13,133 bases of DNA from Paracoccaceae bacterium (lineage in GTDB: Bacteria; Pseudomonadota; Alphaproteobacteria; Rhodobacterales; Rhodobacteraceae): contig JAKITE010000080.1 in the NCBI GenBank assembly GCA_021648225.1, positions 1 through 13,133 on the forward strand, given 5' to 3'. Positions 1-7,898 of this stretch are shown piece after piece; position 1 is the stretch's first letter, and each line of letters begins with the position of its first letter. The translations under genes and the position numbers were made by a program. The notes below the pieces were generated by a model, which saw only the letters and a list, made by a program, of their open reading frames with translations, did not search any database and was not told the DNA's origin.

Positions 1-104
1 ACAATTTCGCCCAATGCCTCGGCAGCGTGTTTGGTGATGCCCAGCGTAGCGGTATCGCCCTCGACATCCAGCCATTCATGTTCTTCGGAAAAATAGGTCG
101 CCAT
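1..104 (-). CDS. gcvH: Glycine cleavage system H protein, N-terminal part (truncated by window edge)
   Basis: H protein carries the lipoyl arm that shuttles the aminomethyl group between the P, T and L proteins of the glycine cleavage complex in the cytoplasm. The reverse strand from the ATG at 104-102 reads MATYFSEEHEWLDVEGDTAT and then LGITKHAAEALGEIV. The EEHEW and GITxxAxxxLGxIV segments are typical of the GcvH N-terminus. Only about 34 of the usual 120-130 residues are in the window, so the lipoylated lysine region is not visible. It starts 14 bp after the gcvT stop on the same strand, so the two are almost certainly co-transcribed. gcvP would be expected further downstream, outside the window. 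Confidence 0.9.
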   Translation of the reverse strand, partial: MATYFSEEHEWLDVEGDTATLGITKHAAEALGEI

Positions 105-118
105 GGTGAAATCCTTTT

Positions 119-1216
119 CTAGCGTTTGTAATTCTGTGCCACGAAGGGCAGTTTGATGATGGTTGCGGGCATGGATTTGCCGCGAATAAGCAGGTTGACG
201 GCGGTGCCTTCAGCGCTGTGTTCAGATGCAACATAGCCCATTGAAACCGGCCCACCGTAAGTGGGGCCAAAGCCGCCGGAGGTGATGGCACCGATGATAT
301 TTCCGTCTGTATCCGCGACTTCAACACCCCGCCTTGCCGGTGCGCGGCCCTCGGGTTTGATGCCAACCAAGCGCCGCGACGGGCCGTTTGCCAATTCATT
401 CAAAATGCGTTCTTCTCCCGGAAAGCCGCCATTTTCGCGACGCGCCTTTTGCATGGCCCAGACCAGATTTGCCTCCACCGGCGAAGTATCATTATCAATA
501 TCATTGCCATAAAGGCAAAGCCCTGCTTCCAGCCGCAGGCTGTCACGCGCGCCAAGGCCTGCGGGCGCCAGATCAGGATGTTCAAGAAACTTACGGGTGA
601 TTTCCACGGCGCGATCATTCGGCAGGGAAATTTCATAGCCGTCTTCACCGGTATAACCCAGCCGCGCGATGCGGCATTCAGACCCCAGCAGATCAAACAA
701 TCCGGTTTCCATAAATTTCAGATCAGCAGCGGCAGGGGCAATACTGGCAACAATGGTTTCAGCCGCTGGCCCTTGGATGGCAATCAGGGACCGGTCAATC
801 TCGTGGATATCCAGATCTAGGCTTTGCAAATGTGCCACGTCTTGTTCGCGCATCGACGCATTCACCACCGCAACAAAATAATCGCCCGCATTGGCAACAA
901 TCAGGTCATCCATAATGCCGCCCTGCGGATTGGTAAAAAACGTATAGCGCGCCTTGCCTACCGGCAATTTGCCAAAAGACGACGGGCAAAGGGTTTCCAG
1001 CTTGGCAGCAATATCATTGCCGTGCAATTCGACCTGCCCCATATGCGACACATCAAACAACGCAGCGTTCGAACGGCATTGTTTATGTTCTGCGGCCACA
1101 CCGGCGGTATAATTAACCGGCATCATCCAGCCGGCAAAATCAACCATTTTGCCGCCAAGCTCGACATGCAAATCATAAAGCGGGGTCTTGCGGGGGTTGG
1201 TGGAAGCTTCGGTCAT
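119..1216 (-). CDS. gcvT: Glycine cleavage system T protein (aminomethyltransferase)
   Basis: GcvT transfers the methylene unit from the aminomethyl-lipoyl H protein to tetrahydrofolate, releasing ammonia and giving 5,10-methylene-THF. The 365-aa product has the usual family length. Seen in order: TPLYDLHVELGGKMVDFAGW near the start, the SHMGQ motif near residue 58, the GYTGEDGYEIS segment near residue 190, the folate/substrate region GARDSLRLEAGLCLYGNDID near residue 225, and a C-terminal barrel domain with TSGGFGPTYGGPVSMGYV. The start at 1216 has a GGAGA-type ribosome binding site a few bases upstream (plus-strand 1225-1230). It is the first gene of a minus-strand unit continuing into gcvH and diverges from the TRAP gene. 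I saw no glycine riboswitch core in the leader; a perfect GTTTCC-N4-GGAAAC dyad lies about 80 bp upstream. Confidence 0.95.
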   Translation of the reverse strand: MTEASTNPRKTPLYDLHVELGGKMVDFAGWMMPVNYTAGVAAEHKQCRSNAALFDVSHMGQVELHGNDIAAKLETLCPSSFGKLPVGKARYTFFTNPQGGIMDDLIVANAGDYFVAVVNASMREQDVAHLQSLDLDIHEIDRSLIAIQGPAAETIVASIAPAAADLKFMETGLFDLLGSECRIARLGYTGEDGYEISLPNDRAVEITRKFLEHPDLAPAGLGARDSLRLEAGLCLYGNDIDNDTSPVEANLVWAMQKARRENGGFPGEERILNELANGPSRRLVGIKPEGRAPARRGVEVADTDGNIIGAITSGGFGPTYGGPVSMGYVASEHSAEGTAVNLLIRGKSMPATIIKLPFVAQNYKR

Positions 1217-1295
1217 GGGCTATCTTCTCCATTCAAAAATAACTCTGCAACAAGGTTGCTGATTCGATCAACGGTATACACTGGTCTACGCAAAA

Positions 1296-1311
1296 GTTTC
1301 CTATCGGAAAC
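1296..1311. promoter_or_regulatory. Perfect 6+6 inverted repeat upstream of gcvT (possible operator or leader hairpin)
   Basis: The sequence GTTTCC-TATC-GGAAAC is a perfect dyad 80 bp upstream of the gcvT start. It could be a dimeric repressor site or, if transcribed, a small hairpin with a GAUA loop in the gcvT leader. The spacing resembles operators of IclR-like regulators, but no regulator can be assigned from sequence. Confidence 0.35.
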
Positions 1312-1349
1312 ACGATCCTCCTACAACAAATAACTGGCGTGGCAAACCA

Positions 1350-1359
1350 GGCAATTGCC
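1350..1359. promoter_or_regulatory. 10-bp palindrome GGCAATTGCC in the gcvT-dctP divergent region
   Basis: This is a perfect 10-base palindrome midway between the divergent gcvT and TRAP genes. It is nested in a wider TGGCAA-N9-TTGCCA inverted repeat (1340-1360). It is a candidate operator by position and symmetry only. Confidence 0.25.
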
Positions 1360-1377
1360 AAAACCGTAAAAATAAAT

Positions 1378-1387
1378 GATGATCATC
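1378..1387. promoter_or_regulatory. 10-bp palindrome GATGATCATC upstream of the TRAP gene
   Basis: This is a perfect palindrome about 60 bp upstream of the TRAP substrate-binding gene. It could be an operator for either divergent unit; short AT-rich palindromes also arise by chance. Confidence 0.2.
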
Positions 1388-1402
1388 CGGTGAATGAATA
1401 AC

Positions 1403-1424
1403 GGTATTGGAAAAATACCTTTTT
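1403..1424 (+). promoter_or_regulatory. Small terminator-like hairpin in the TRAP gene leader
   Basis: GGTATT (1403-1408), a five-base loop and AATACC (1414-1419) form a 6-bp stem followed directly by five Ts (1420-1424). It sits only about 12 bp before the AGGAGA ribosome binding site of the TRAP gene. The position suits attenuation or 5'-end stabilisation, but the stem is short and AT-rich, so it may be incidental. Confidence 0.25.
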
Positions 1425-1446
1425 GGGGAAATTCAGGAGATATAAA

Positions 1447-2481
1447 ATGAAAAAACGCAACTTTCTAAAAGCCGGATTACTGGCAGGTTTGATGGCCTCG
1501 GGCATGGCGGCCTCGGCGCAGGAAATCACCCTGCGCATGCACCAGTTTTTGCCACCGCAAGCCACGGTTCCGGCGCAAATCCTTATCCCCTGGGCCGAGG
1601 CGATTAATGAACAATCCGATGGTCGCATCAAGGTAGAGGTCTATTCGGCCATGGCGCTGGGCGGATCCCCCCCGCAACTGATGGATCAGGTAATTGATGG
1701 CGTGGTTGATATTGCATGGACCTTGCCGGGCTATACGCCGGGGCGGTTTCCTCGGGTTGAAGTGTTTGAATTGCCCTTCATGATGACCAATGCCGAGGCC
1801 ACCTCGCGGGCCTATTGGGAAATGTATGAATCCGATATGGCGGATACAGATTTTGCCGATGTGCATATTCTGGGCGCGTGGGTGCATGGCCCCGGTGTGA
1901 TCCATGTAAAGGGCGATGGAATTGCCACGATTGATGATATGGACGGGTTGAAATTGCGTGGCCCTACCCGTGTGATTAACGATTTGCTGGGAGAACTGGG
2001 CGCAACCGCGATTGGTATGCCGGTGCCAGCCCTGCCGGAAAACCTTGCCAAAGGTGTGATTGATGGCACGGTTATCCCTTGGGAGGTCACTGCTGCGTTG
2101 AAAATTGCCGAACTAACCGATGCCCATACCGAATTTCTAGGCGAGCGCGCATTATATACGGCGGCGTTTGTGTTGGTGATGAACAAATCGGTTTATGATG
2201 CCATGCCCGCCGATTTGCAGGCAGTGCTTGATGCAAATTCCGGCACTGATTTTTCCGCCAATGCGGGGCGGATCATGCAAGAAGCAGACGCCGCAGGTCG
2301 CGCATTGGCCGAGGCTGAGGGCAATACCATCATCACCATTCGGGGCGATGATCTGGCCGCATGGCAAGCCGCCGCGCAGCCGGTGATTGAACGCTGGATT
2401 GCTGAAATGGCTGATCAGGGCATTGACGGGGCTGATTTGATGGAGCGCGCCAAAGTATTGATTGATGCCAATACCAACTAA
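1447..2481 (+). CDS. TRAP transporter substrate-binding protein, DctP family
   Basis: This is a periplasmic solute-binding protein of a tripartite ATP-independent periplasmic (TRAP) transporter, delivering an organic acid ligand to a QM membrane pair. The 344-aa product starts with a Sec signal peptide: MKKR, a hydrophobic core, then ASA before the likely cleavage site at 24/25. The mature part has the family pattern: an early MHQFLPP strand, FELPFM near residue 105, GLKLRGPTRVI near residue 160 (its arginine usually contacts a ligand carboxylate), and NLAKGVIDGTV. An upstream TTG at 1423 is in frame, but the ATG at 1447 follows AGGAGA at 1436-1441 and begins the signal peptide, so it is preferred. 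No dctQ or dctM genes lie nearby, so it is an orphan here, and a terminator follows directly. Ligand unknown. Confidence 0.9.
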   Translation: MKKRNFLKAGLLAGLMASGMAASAQEITLRMHQFLPPQATVPAQILIPWAEAINEQSDGRIKVEVYSAMALGGSPPQLMDQVIDGVVDIAWTLPGYTPGRFPRVEVFELPFMMTNAEATSRAYWEMYESDMADTDFADVHILGAWVHGPGVIHVKGDGIATIDDMDGLKLRGPTRVINDLLGELGATAIGMPVPALPENLAKGVIDGTVIPWEVTAALKIAELTDAHTEFLGERALYTAAFVLVMNKSVYDAMPADLQAVLDANSGTDFSANAGRIMQEADAAGRALAEAEGNTIITIRGDDLAAWQAAAQPVIERWIAEMADQGIDGADLMERAKVLIDANTN

Positions 2482-2485
2482 CAAT

Positions 2486-2518
2486 TTTTGCCCTGGCTAG
2501 CGCTGGGGCAAATTTTTT
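2486..2518 (+). terminator. Rho-independent terminator after the TRAP gene
   Basis: TTTGCCC (2487-2493) pairs with GGGCAAA (2506-2512), with extra inner pairs around a TAGC loop, followed by six Ts (2513-2518). It lies 5 bp past the TRAP stop. Read on the other strand the hairpin is followed by As, so it is unlikely to terminate the converging GNAT transcript. Confidence 0.8.
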
Positions 2519-2525
2519 ATCGGCG

Positions 2526-3380
2526 TTACCCCAACTCAAACGAGGTGATGCCGAATATTTGGTTCAGGGGTAATTTCGGTGCTGTGCCCGCATACATTCT
2601 GGCGGTTTCAAAAACCGGCAGTAACCCGATTTTTCGGGCGATGCTAATGGCCGCCGAATTAGCTTCGGGCATGTCGATGGATATTTCAACTCCGGCCGGA
2701 AGTGTTGCATTTAAAGCAAAAAGAATTTCAAAAGCCACCGATGGATCAAGCGCGAAAAGCGGCGCGATTTTGTAGCCGGTTTGACAGGGGCGGACCGTGC
2801 CATATCCGCAAATCTTGCCATCTTTAAGCGCAAGAATGGTTCGGTGTGCGTTATCATTGCCAAGCCAGCCCTTTAGGAAATCAGGGCGGTCAAACTGGAA
2901 ATGCTGGATGTCAAACTGCGATAATCCCTCAAAATCCGTGTGCCGATAATCGCGCAAGGTAAGGTCGCTGGCCAGCGGTTTGGGAAAGTTCGGCACACCG
3001 GAAAACCGGATATTCTGGCCCGAAAGCACAAAGCCCGACCGCGCATAATTCGCCTGCTGGTCCACCACCCCGTCCAACCCAACGGTGCAGCCTTTCAGGT
3101 AATCCATTCCGGCATTCCACGTGGCAATGCCATCGCCCCTGCCGCGATAATCGGGATGCACGATGTAAAACCCTAAAAACCCGAAATCATCATTATATTT
3201 GACCACCGAGATTGACGAAACCGGCTTGCCATCGCGCCAGCCCATCAAAAACCCGTCTGGATCGGTGTTGTGAAAAACCGCCAGATCATCAAGCCCGGGG
3301 TTCCAGCCTTCAGCCGCCGCCCAGCCTATCGCAGTTGAAAATTCCTGTGCAGTGGCTGGGCGAATGTCAAGTTTTTGCAT
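2526..3380 (-). CDS. Two-domain GNAT-family N-acetyltransferase
   Basis: This 284-aa predicted acyl-CoA-dependent N-acetyltransferase has an unknown acceptor. The N-terminal half is a GNAT fold: IRPAT at residues 6-10, EGWNPG near 24-29, the FGFLGFYIV strand at 66-74, and the acetyl-CoA binding loop RGRGDG at 79-84 after VHPDY. Then come GLDGV and NYARSGF, a pattern typical of proteins with a GNAT domain followed by a second C-terminal acetyltransferase-like domain (Acetyltransf_18 type). The C-terminal part has the GYGTVRPCQTGYKIAPLFA segment expected of that second domain. The start lies 9 bp after the carB stop on the same strand, with AAGG upstream, so it is probably co-transcribed with carB. 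Nothing links it biochemically to carbamoyl phosphate. Confidence 0.8.
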   Translation of the reverse strand: MQKLDIRPATAQEFSTAIGWAAAEGWNPGLDDLAVFHNTDPDGFLMGWRDGKPVSSISVVKYNDDFGFLGFYIVHPDYRGRGDGIATWNAGMDYLKGCTVGLDGVVDQQANYARSGFVLSGQNIRFSGVPNFPKPLASDLTLRDYRHTDFEGLSQFDIQHFQFDRPDFLKGWLGNDNAHRTILALKDGKICGYGTVRPCQTGYKIAPLFALDPSVAFEILFALNATLPAGVEISIDMPEANSAAISIARKIGLLPVFETARMYAGTAPKLPLNQIFGITSFELG

Positions 3381-3389
3381 TTGTTGGCC

Positions 3390-6300
3390 TTAATACCCCT
3401 GCAACGCAAACACGTCCAATTCGTCTTCGATATTCACTTTGATCGCCCGCGCAGCGGCCCGCGCGCCTGCGGCGGTGGTGTAATACGGAATACGGTCATA
3501 AAGCGCGATGCGGCGAATTTCGCGGCTGTCTTCAATAGATTGCGCGCCCTCGGTGGTGTTGAAAACCAGATGAATATCGCCGTCTTTCATCTTGTCACTC
3601 ACATCGGGGCGGCCCTCGTAAACCTTGTTTACCATGGTGGCGTCTATGTCATTATCAGCCAAATACGCAGCCGTGCCGCGCGTTGCCACAAGCGCAAAAC
3701 CCAAATCACGCAAGATCTGCGCGGCTTCCAGCATCAGCGGGCCTTTGTCGGATTCCTTAACGGAAAAGAACGCTGTCCCGCCTTTTGGCAACACAACACC
3801 TGCGCCCATTTGCGCCTTCAGGAATGCTTTTGAAAAATTGGTATCAAGGCCCATGACCTCGCCGGTTGATTTCATTTCAGGACCAAGCAAGGTATCAACG
3901 CCGGGAAAACGTGCAAATGGCAAGACCACTTCTTTTACCGCCACATGCGGCGTATTGGGGTCTTTTAGCACAAAATCCGCCAGCTTTTCACCCGCCATGA
4001 TCCGCGCCGCAATCGACGCGATCGGTGAATTTACCGCTTTGGCGACAAACGGCACGGTGCGGCTGGCGCGGGGATTAACCTCTAGCACGTAAATCACACC
4101 ATCTTTGATGGCAAATTGCACATTCATTACCCCGACAACCCCCAAACCCAATGCCATGGCTTTGGTCTGGCGTTTCATTTCCTCGATTGTGGCAGTATCC
4201 AGCGAATAAGGCGGTAATGAACAGGCGCTATCGCCCGAATGCACGCCGGCTTCTTCGATATGTTCCATCACGCCCGCCACATGCACGTCTGTGCCGTCAC
4301 AAAGTGCATCGACATCAACCTCGACCGCGCCGGTCAGATAGCTGTCGAGCAGCACGGGGTTATCGCCCGAGACCTTCACCGCCTCGTTAATATAACGTTT
4401 CAGGTGGCTGTCATCACGCACGATTTCCATGCCGCGCCCGCCAAGCACATAGGATGGCCGGATCACCAGCGGATAACCAACATCCTGTGCAATTTCAAAG
4501 GCTTGTTCAGGGCTGGAAGCAATGCCATTATGAGGTTGTTTCAGGTCCAGATCATTAAGCAGTTTCTGGAACCGTTCACGGTCTTCGGCATGATCAATGG
4601 CATCGGGGGTGGTGCCCAGAATGGGGATGCCCTCGGCCTCCAGAGCATTGGCCAGTTTCAGCGGGGTTTGGCCGCCGAATTGCACGATCACCCCGTGGAG
4701 TTCGCCGTTTTCCTGTTCAACCCGTAAAATCTCCAACACCGATTCCAGCGTTAGCGGCTCAAAATACAACCGATCAGACGTGTCATAATCGGTTGAAACC
4801 GTTTCGGGATTACAATTGATCATGATGGTTTCATAACCCGCCTCAGTCAGCGCATAACAGGCGTGGCAACAGCAGTAATCAAACTCGATGCCTTGGCCGA
4901 TCCGGTTTGGTCCGCCGCCAAGGATCACCACCTTTTTGCGGTCCGTCGGGCGGGATTCACATTCCACATCGCCCATCACCGGGCTTTCATAGGTGGAATA
5001 CATATAAGGTGTCTGGGCCTCGAATTCCGCCGCACAGGTATCAATACGCTTAAAACAGGCGACCACATTCAATGCGGTGCGATCATGGCGCACTTGGGTT
5101 TCGGTGCGGCCGGTAAGCGTGGCCAGCCGCGCATCGGAAAAGCCCATCATTTTCAGGTTTCGCATCTCATGGGCATTATGGGGCAGGCCCTTGATAGTCA
5201 GGTCGGTTTCCACCGCGATAATCTCGCGGATACGGGCGATAAACCATGGGTCAAACTGGGTGATTTCAAATAATTCAGCATCCGAAAACCCGTAACGCAT
5301 GGCATGGGCGATAATCAACATCCGGTCGGGCGACTGGATCGAAAGCGCCTTGGTCAGGGCTTTGTCGATGGCTTCTTGGGCCTCCGGGGTGGCGCCGATT
5401 TTGAACCGCGTCAGGCCGGTTTCCGCGCCATCGGTAAACATCATATCATCGGCATTTGGCATGTCTGGAATGTCGATTTCGTCAAATCCGGTCAGGCCGG
5501 TTTCCAGACTGCACAGGGCTTTTTGCACGCTCTCATGAAAGGTGCGGCCAATGGCCATGGCCTCGCCAACCGATTTCATCGCGGTGGTTAATGTCGCCTC
5601 GGCACCCGGGAATTTCTCAAAGGTAAAACGCGGGATTTTGGTAACCACATAATCAATTGTCGGTTCAAAACTGGCAGGGGTAACCTTGGTAATATCGTTA
5701 TCCAGCTCGTCCAGCGTATAGCCCACCGCCAGCTTGGCAGCGATTTTGGCAATCGGAAATCCTGTCGCCTTGGAGGCCAGTGCTGATGAACGCGACACGC
5801 GCGGGTTCATTTCGATCACGACTTGGCGACCATCCACAGGGTTCACCGCCCATTGCACGTTCGATCCACCGGTCTCCACACCGATTTCGCGCAGCACCGC
5901 AATACTGGCCGAGCGCATCATCTGGTATTCTTTATCTGTCAGGGTCAATGACGGGGCCACGGTGATGCTGTCGCCGGTATGCACGCCCATCGGGTCAACA
6001 TTTTCAATGGCGCAAATGATGATAGCGTTGTCGGCTTTGTCGCGCACCACCTCCATTTCGAATTCTTTCCAACCGACAAGGCTTTCGTCGATCAGAATTT
6101 GGTTCACAGGGCTGGCATCAAGGCCACTGGCGCAAATATGTTCAAAATCGGCTTTGTTATAGGCAATGCCGCCACCGGTGCCGCCCATGGTAAAGGCGGG
6201 GCGAATAACGGCGGGCAACCCGATATCTTCCAGTGCATCCATGCATTCCTGCATATTTTCGGCAATGGTGGCGCGCGGGTTTTCAATGCCCAAACGGTCC

Positions 6301-6707
6301 ATGGCTTCGCGGAATAATTTGCGATCTTCGGCCATTTCAATGGCTTTGCGATCCGCGCCGATCAGCTCAACACCATATTTTTTCAGCACGCCCATATCAT
6401 CCAGCGCCAATGCCGTATTCAGGCCGGTTTGGCCGCCCATGGTGGGCAGCAACGCATCGGGGCGCTCTTTGGCAATGATTTTCGCAACCGTTTCAGGCGT
6501 GATTGGCTCGATATAGGTCGCGTCAGCCATATCCGGGTCAGTCATGATTGTGGCGGGGTTGGAATTGACCAGAATAACCCGATACCCTTCTTCTTTCAGG
6601 GCTTTGCAGGCCTGGGTGCCGGAATAGTCAAATTCGCAGGCTTGGCCAATAATAATTGGGCCAGCGCCGATGATCATGATGGATTGGATGTCTGTTCTTT
6701 TTGGCAT
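3390..6707 (-). CDS. carB: Carbamoyl-phosphate synthase large subunit
   Basis: CarB makes carbamoyl phosphate from bicarbonate, two ATP and ammonia supplied by the glutaminase subunit CarA, feeding pyrimidine and arginine synthesis. At 1105 aa it is full length (E. coli 1073). Two homologous halves are visible. The first has SIMIIGAGPIIIGQACEFDY at residues 9-28 and NSNPATIMTD, followed by an ATP-grasp domain with FTMGGTGGGIA. The second has VVILGGGPNRIGQGIEFDY and NCNPETVSTDYDTSDRLYFE, followed by an ATP-grasp domain with PSYVLGGRGMEIV. NPRVSRSSALASKATG and NPRASRTVPFVAK are the paired metal/ATP motifs. The C-terminus is an MGS-like allosteric domain with VVLPKGGTAFFSVKESDKG and VFNTTEG. carA is not in the window. 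A sigma-70-like promoter lies about 80 bp upstream of the ATG, and the GNAT gene follows 9 bp downstream. Confidence 0.97.
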   Translation of the reverse strand: MPKRTDIQSIMIIGAGPIIIGQACEFDYSGTQACKALKEEGYRVILVNSNPATIMTDPDMADATYIEPITPETVAKIIAKERPDALLPTMGGQTGLNTALALDDMGVLKKYGVELIGADRKAIEMAEDRKLFREAMDRLGIENPRATIAENMQECMDALEDIGLPAVIRPAFTMGGTGGGIAYNKADFEHICASGLDASPVNQILIDESLVGWKEFEMEVVRDKADNAIIICAIENVDPMGVHTGDSITVAPSLTLTDKEYQMMRSASIAVLREIGVETGGSNVQWAVNPVDGRQVVIEMNPRVSRSSALASKATGFPIAKIAAKLAVGYTLDELDNDITKVTPASFEPTIDYVVTKIPRFTFEKFPGAEATLTTAMKSVGEAMAIGRTFHESVQKALCSLETGLTGFDEIDIPDMPNADDMMFTDGAETGLTRFKIGATPEAQEAIDKALTKALSIQSPDRMLIIAHAMRYGFSDAELFEITQFDPWFIARIREIIAVETDLTIKGLPHNAHEMRNLKMMGFSDARLATLTGRTETQVRHDRTALNVVACFKRIDTCAAEFEAQTPYMYSTYESPVMGDVECESRPTDRKKVVILGGGPNRIGQGIEFDYCCCHACYALTEAGYETIMINCNPETVSTDYDTSDRLYFEPLTLESVLEILRVEQENGELHGVIVQFGGQTPLKLANALEAEGIPILGTTPDAIDHAEDRERFQKLLNDLDLKQPHNGIASSPEQAFEIAQDVGYPLVIRPSYVLGGRGMEIVRDDSHLKRYINEAVKVSGDNPVLLDSYLTGAVEVDVDALCDGTDVHVAGVMEHIEEAGVHSGDSACSLPPYSLDTATIEEMKRQTKAMALGLGVVGVMNVQFAIKDGVIYVLEVNPRASRTVPFVAKAVNSPIASIAARIMAGEKLADFVLKDPNTPHVAVKEVVLPFARFPGVDTLLGPEMKSTGEVMGLDTNFSKAFLKAQMGAGVVLPKGGTAFFSVKESDKGPLMLEAAQILRDLGFALVATRGTAAYLADNDIDATMVNKVYEGRPDVSDKMKDGDIHLVFNTTEGAQSIEDSREIRRIALYDRIPYYTTAAGARAAARAIKVNIEDELDVFALQGY

Positions 6708-6783
6708 GCCGGTTCCGCGCGTTTGGCCGCATCTGAATGTCAGGCGCGGGGAGGGATTCGTCTGAGAGCTGCAAATTGGGGCG

Positions 6784-6811
6784 GTTATAATCGCTCAAAC
6801 GCGGGGCGCAA
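6784..6811 (-). promoter_or_regulatory. Sigma-70-type promoter for carB
   Basis: On the minus strand, TTGCGC (6811-6806) and TATAAC (6789-6784) are separated by 16 bp. This predicts a start of transcription near 6777 and a leader of about 70 nt to the carB ATG. It lies just downstream of the terminator at 6831-6858, as expected for a fresh transcription unit. I saw no regulatory hairpin in the leader. Confidence 0.5.
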
Positions 6812-6827
6812 CCCCTTTGGCGGGAAT

Positions 6828-6858
6828 AAAAAAGGCGCTCCGCGAACGGAACGCCTTT
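6828..6858 (-). terminator. Strong rho-independent terminator with UUCG loop
   Basis: Read on the minus strand, AAAGGCGTTCCG (6858-6847), loop TTCG (6846-6843) and CGGAGCGCCTTT (6842-6831) make a 12-bp stem with one G-U pair, followed by further Ts (6830-6828). It terminates minus-strand transcripts entering from the LysR gene. Its place 35 bp beyond the stop codon of the ahcY relic suggests it was once the ahcY terminator. Confidence 0.9.
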
Positions 6859-6892
6859 GGATAAGTTTTGCCGGGGCCCTGCCCCTAAGGTA

Positions 6893-6986
6893 TCAATACT
6901 GGCAATGTTCCGGCTTGAACGCGCCAGCCCCCAGCCCGCATTTTAATCTGTGCGAGCATTCGATTGGTGAAACTGGCCGATATTAC
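6893..6986 (-). pseudogene. ahcY: Relic of the 3' end of ahcY with internal deletion
   Basis: The minus strand from 6986 encodes V-I-SASFTNRMLAQIKMR, matching residues 389-403 of the intact AhcY (VMSASFTNQVLAQIELW). It then shifts frame and ends with AFKPEHCQY and a TGA at 6895-6893, matching the AhcY C-terminus (PFKPEHYRY). By hand alignment the first block matches the intact gene at 31 of 43 bases (+ strand 6943-6985) and the second at 30 of 37. The intact gene needs 231 nt for this stretch and the relic has 94, so about 137 nt are missing; this is not a multiple of three, which explains the frameshift. Homology begins at the base after the LysR stop codon. It cannot make a functional enzyme. 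The similarity level suggests a diverged or imported allele rather than a recent tandem duplicate. Confidence 0.8.
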
Positions 6987-7892
6987 TTAAGGCATAATGA
7001 CGCCGATCTTGTTGACAAGATGTCGATGCAGCGTTCTGACGGCGGTTTTACCCATTCTTGATCTTCGTAACAGCAAGGTTACCGGGATATCAGAAAAAAC
7101 CCATTCCGGCAGAACATTTATAAGATGTCCGCGCGCAATATCGTCGCGCACAACAACCTCGGTAAGCAGCGCAATGCCAAGACCAATGCGGGCCGCGCAG
7201 TGGCTTAGCTCTATCGTGTTTACGACAAGCTTTGCGTCTGAAACCTGATGGCTGTGTGTTACCGTGCCGCGTTTCATGGTCCACTCTGCACTTTCCTGCT
7301 CTCTCAATATGCAAGGCGCGTCTGCCAGATCATCGGGGGAGGGCAGCCCGCCAAGCGAGTGGAGCAATTCCGGGCTTGCACATAGGATACGCCTTAGCGG
7401 CCTCAGGGCCGTAGCTTGGTTTCTGCCTGAATTTACAGGCCCGATACGAATGCCTAAATCAACATTTTCCTCGGCAAAGTTTACCCTGCGGTCACTGCCG
7501 ACCAGAATTGGCCTAACACGGGGGAAATCCTCCAGAAATTGGGGAAGAGTGGGCAGGATGATACGCGTCAGATACGAGTTGGCACCTGAAAGGGTCACGC
7601 TACCTGCCACAGGACCGGCCGGTTCGGTTACGGCACCAGCTTCGATAGCAGCCTTTGCGGTTGTATCTACGGCGTTCACGCAAGTTTCGAACATTTTTTG
7701 ACCTGCCGGCGTCAACGTCATTTTACGCGTTGTCCTTTTCAGTAGACTGGCATCGACCAGTGCCTCTAGTTCGGAAACTTTCTGGCTGATACTGGATTTT
7801 GACGTTCTGAGTTCGGCTGCTGCTTCGGTGATCGAGTTATGGCGCGCGACTGCGACAAACGCTTCGGCTAGGGTGAAGAATCTACTATTCAT
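6987..7892 (-). CDS. LysR-family transcriptional regulator
   Basis: This 301-aa protein has the usual length of a LysR-type regulator. The N-terminal winged helix-turn-helix runs over residues 1-62, with NSITEAAAELRTSKSSISQK as the helix-turn-helix core and the RTTRKMTLTPAG wing. The rest is the effector-binding domain, including GSVTLSGANSYLTRIILP, the VDLGIRIGPV strand and an IGLGIALLTEVVV segment near residue 245. The ATG at 7892 starts MNSRFF, and an upstream in-frame TTG at 7904 has no clear ribosome binding site. It diverges from the small ABM-like ORF across 122 bp, the classic layout for a LysR regulator and its target, so that ORF is the likely target. The effector is unknown. Its stop codon abuts the ahcY relic. 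Confidence 0.9.
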   Translation of the reverse strand: MNSRFFTLAEAFVAVARHNSITEAAAELRTSKSSISQKVSELEALVDASLLKRTTRKMTLTPAGQKMFETCVNAVDTTAKAAIEAGAVTEPAGPVAGSVTLSGANSYLTRIILPTLPQFLEDFPRVRPILVGSDRRVNFAEENVDLGIRIGPVNSGRNQATALRPLRRILCASPELLHSLGGLPSPDDLADAPCILREQESAEWTMKRGTVTHSHQVSDAKLVVNTIELSHCAARIGLGIALLTEVVVRDDIARGHLINVLPEWVFSDIPVTLLLRRSRMGKTAVRTLHRHLVNKIGVIMP

Positions 7893-7898
7893 AGTTTT

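Noticed and set aside
1217..1446. Possible glycine riboswitch upstream of gcvT
   Set aside because: None of the conserved core pieces of the glycine aptamer were visible on the gcvT strand; only short dyads were seen.
3390..6707. Many long open frames opposite or across carB (up to about 210 aa)
   Set aside because: They are shadows of a well-conserved gene, with no ribosome binding sites or recognisable protein character.
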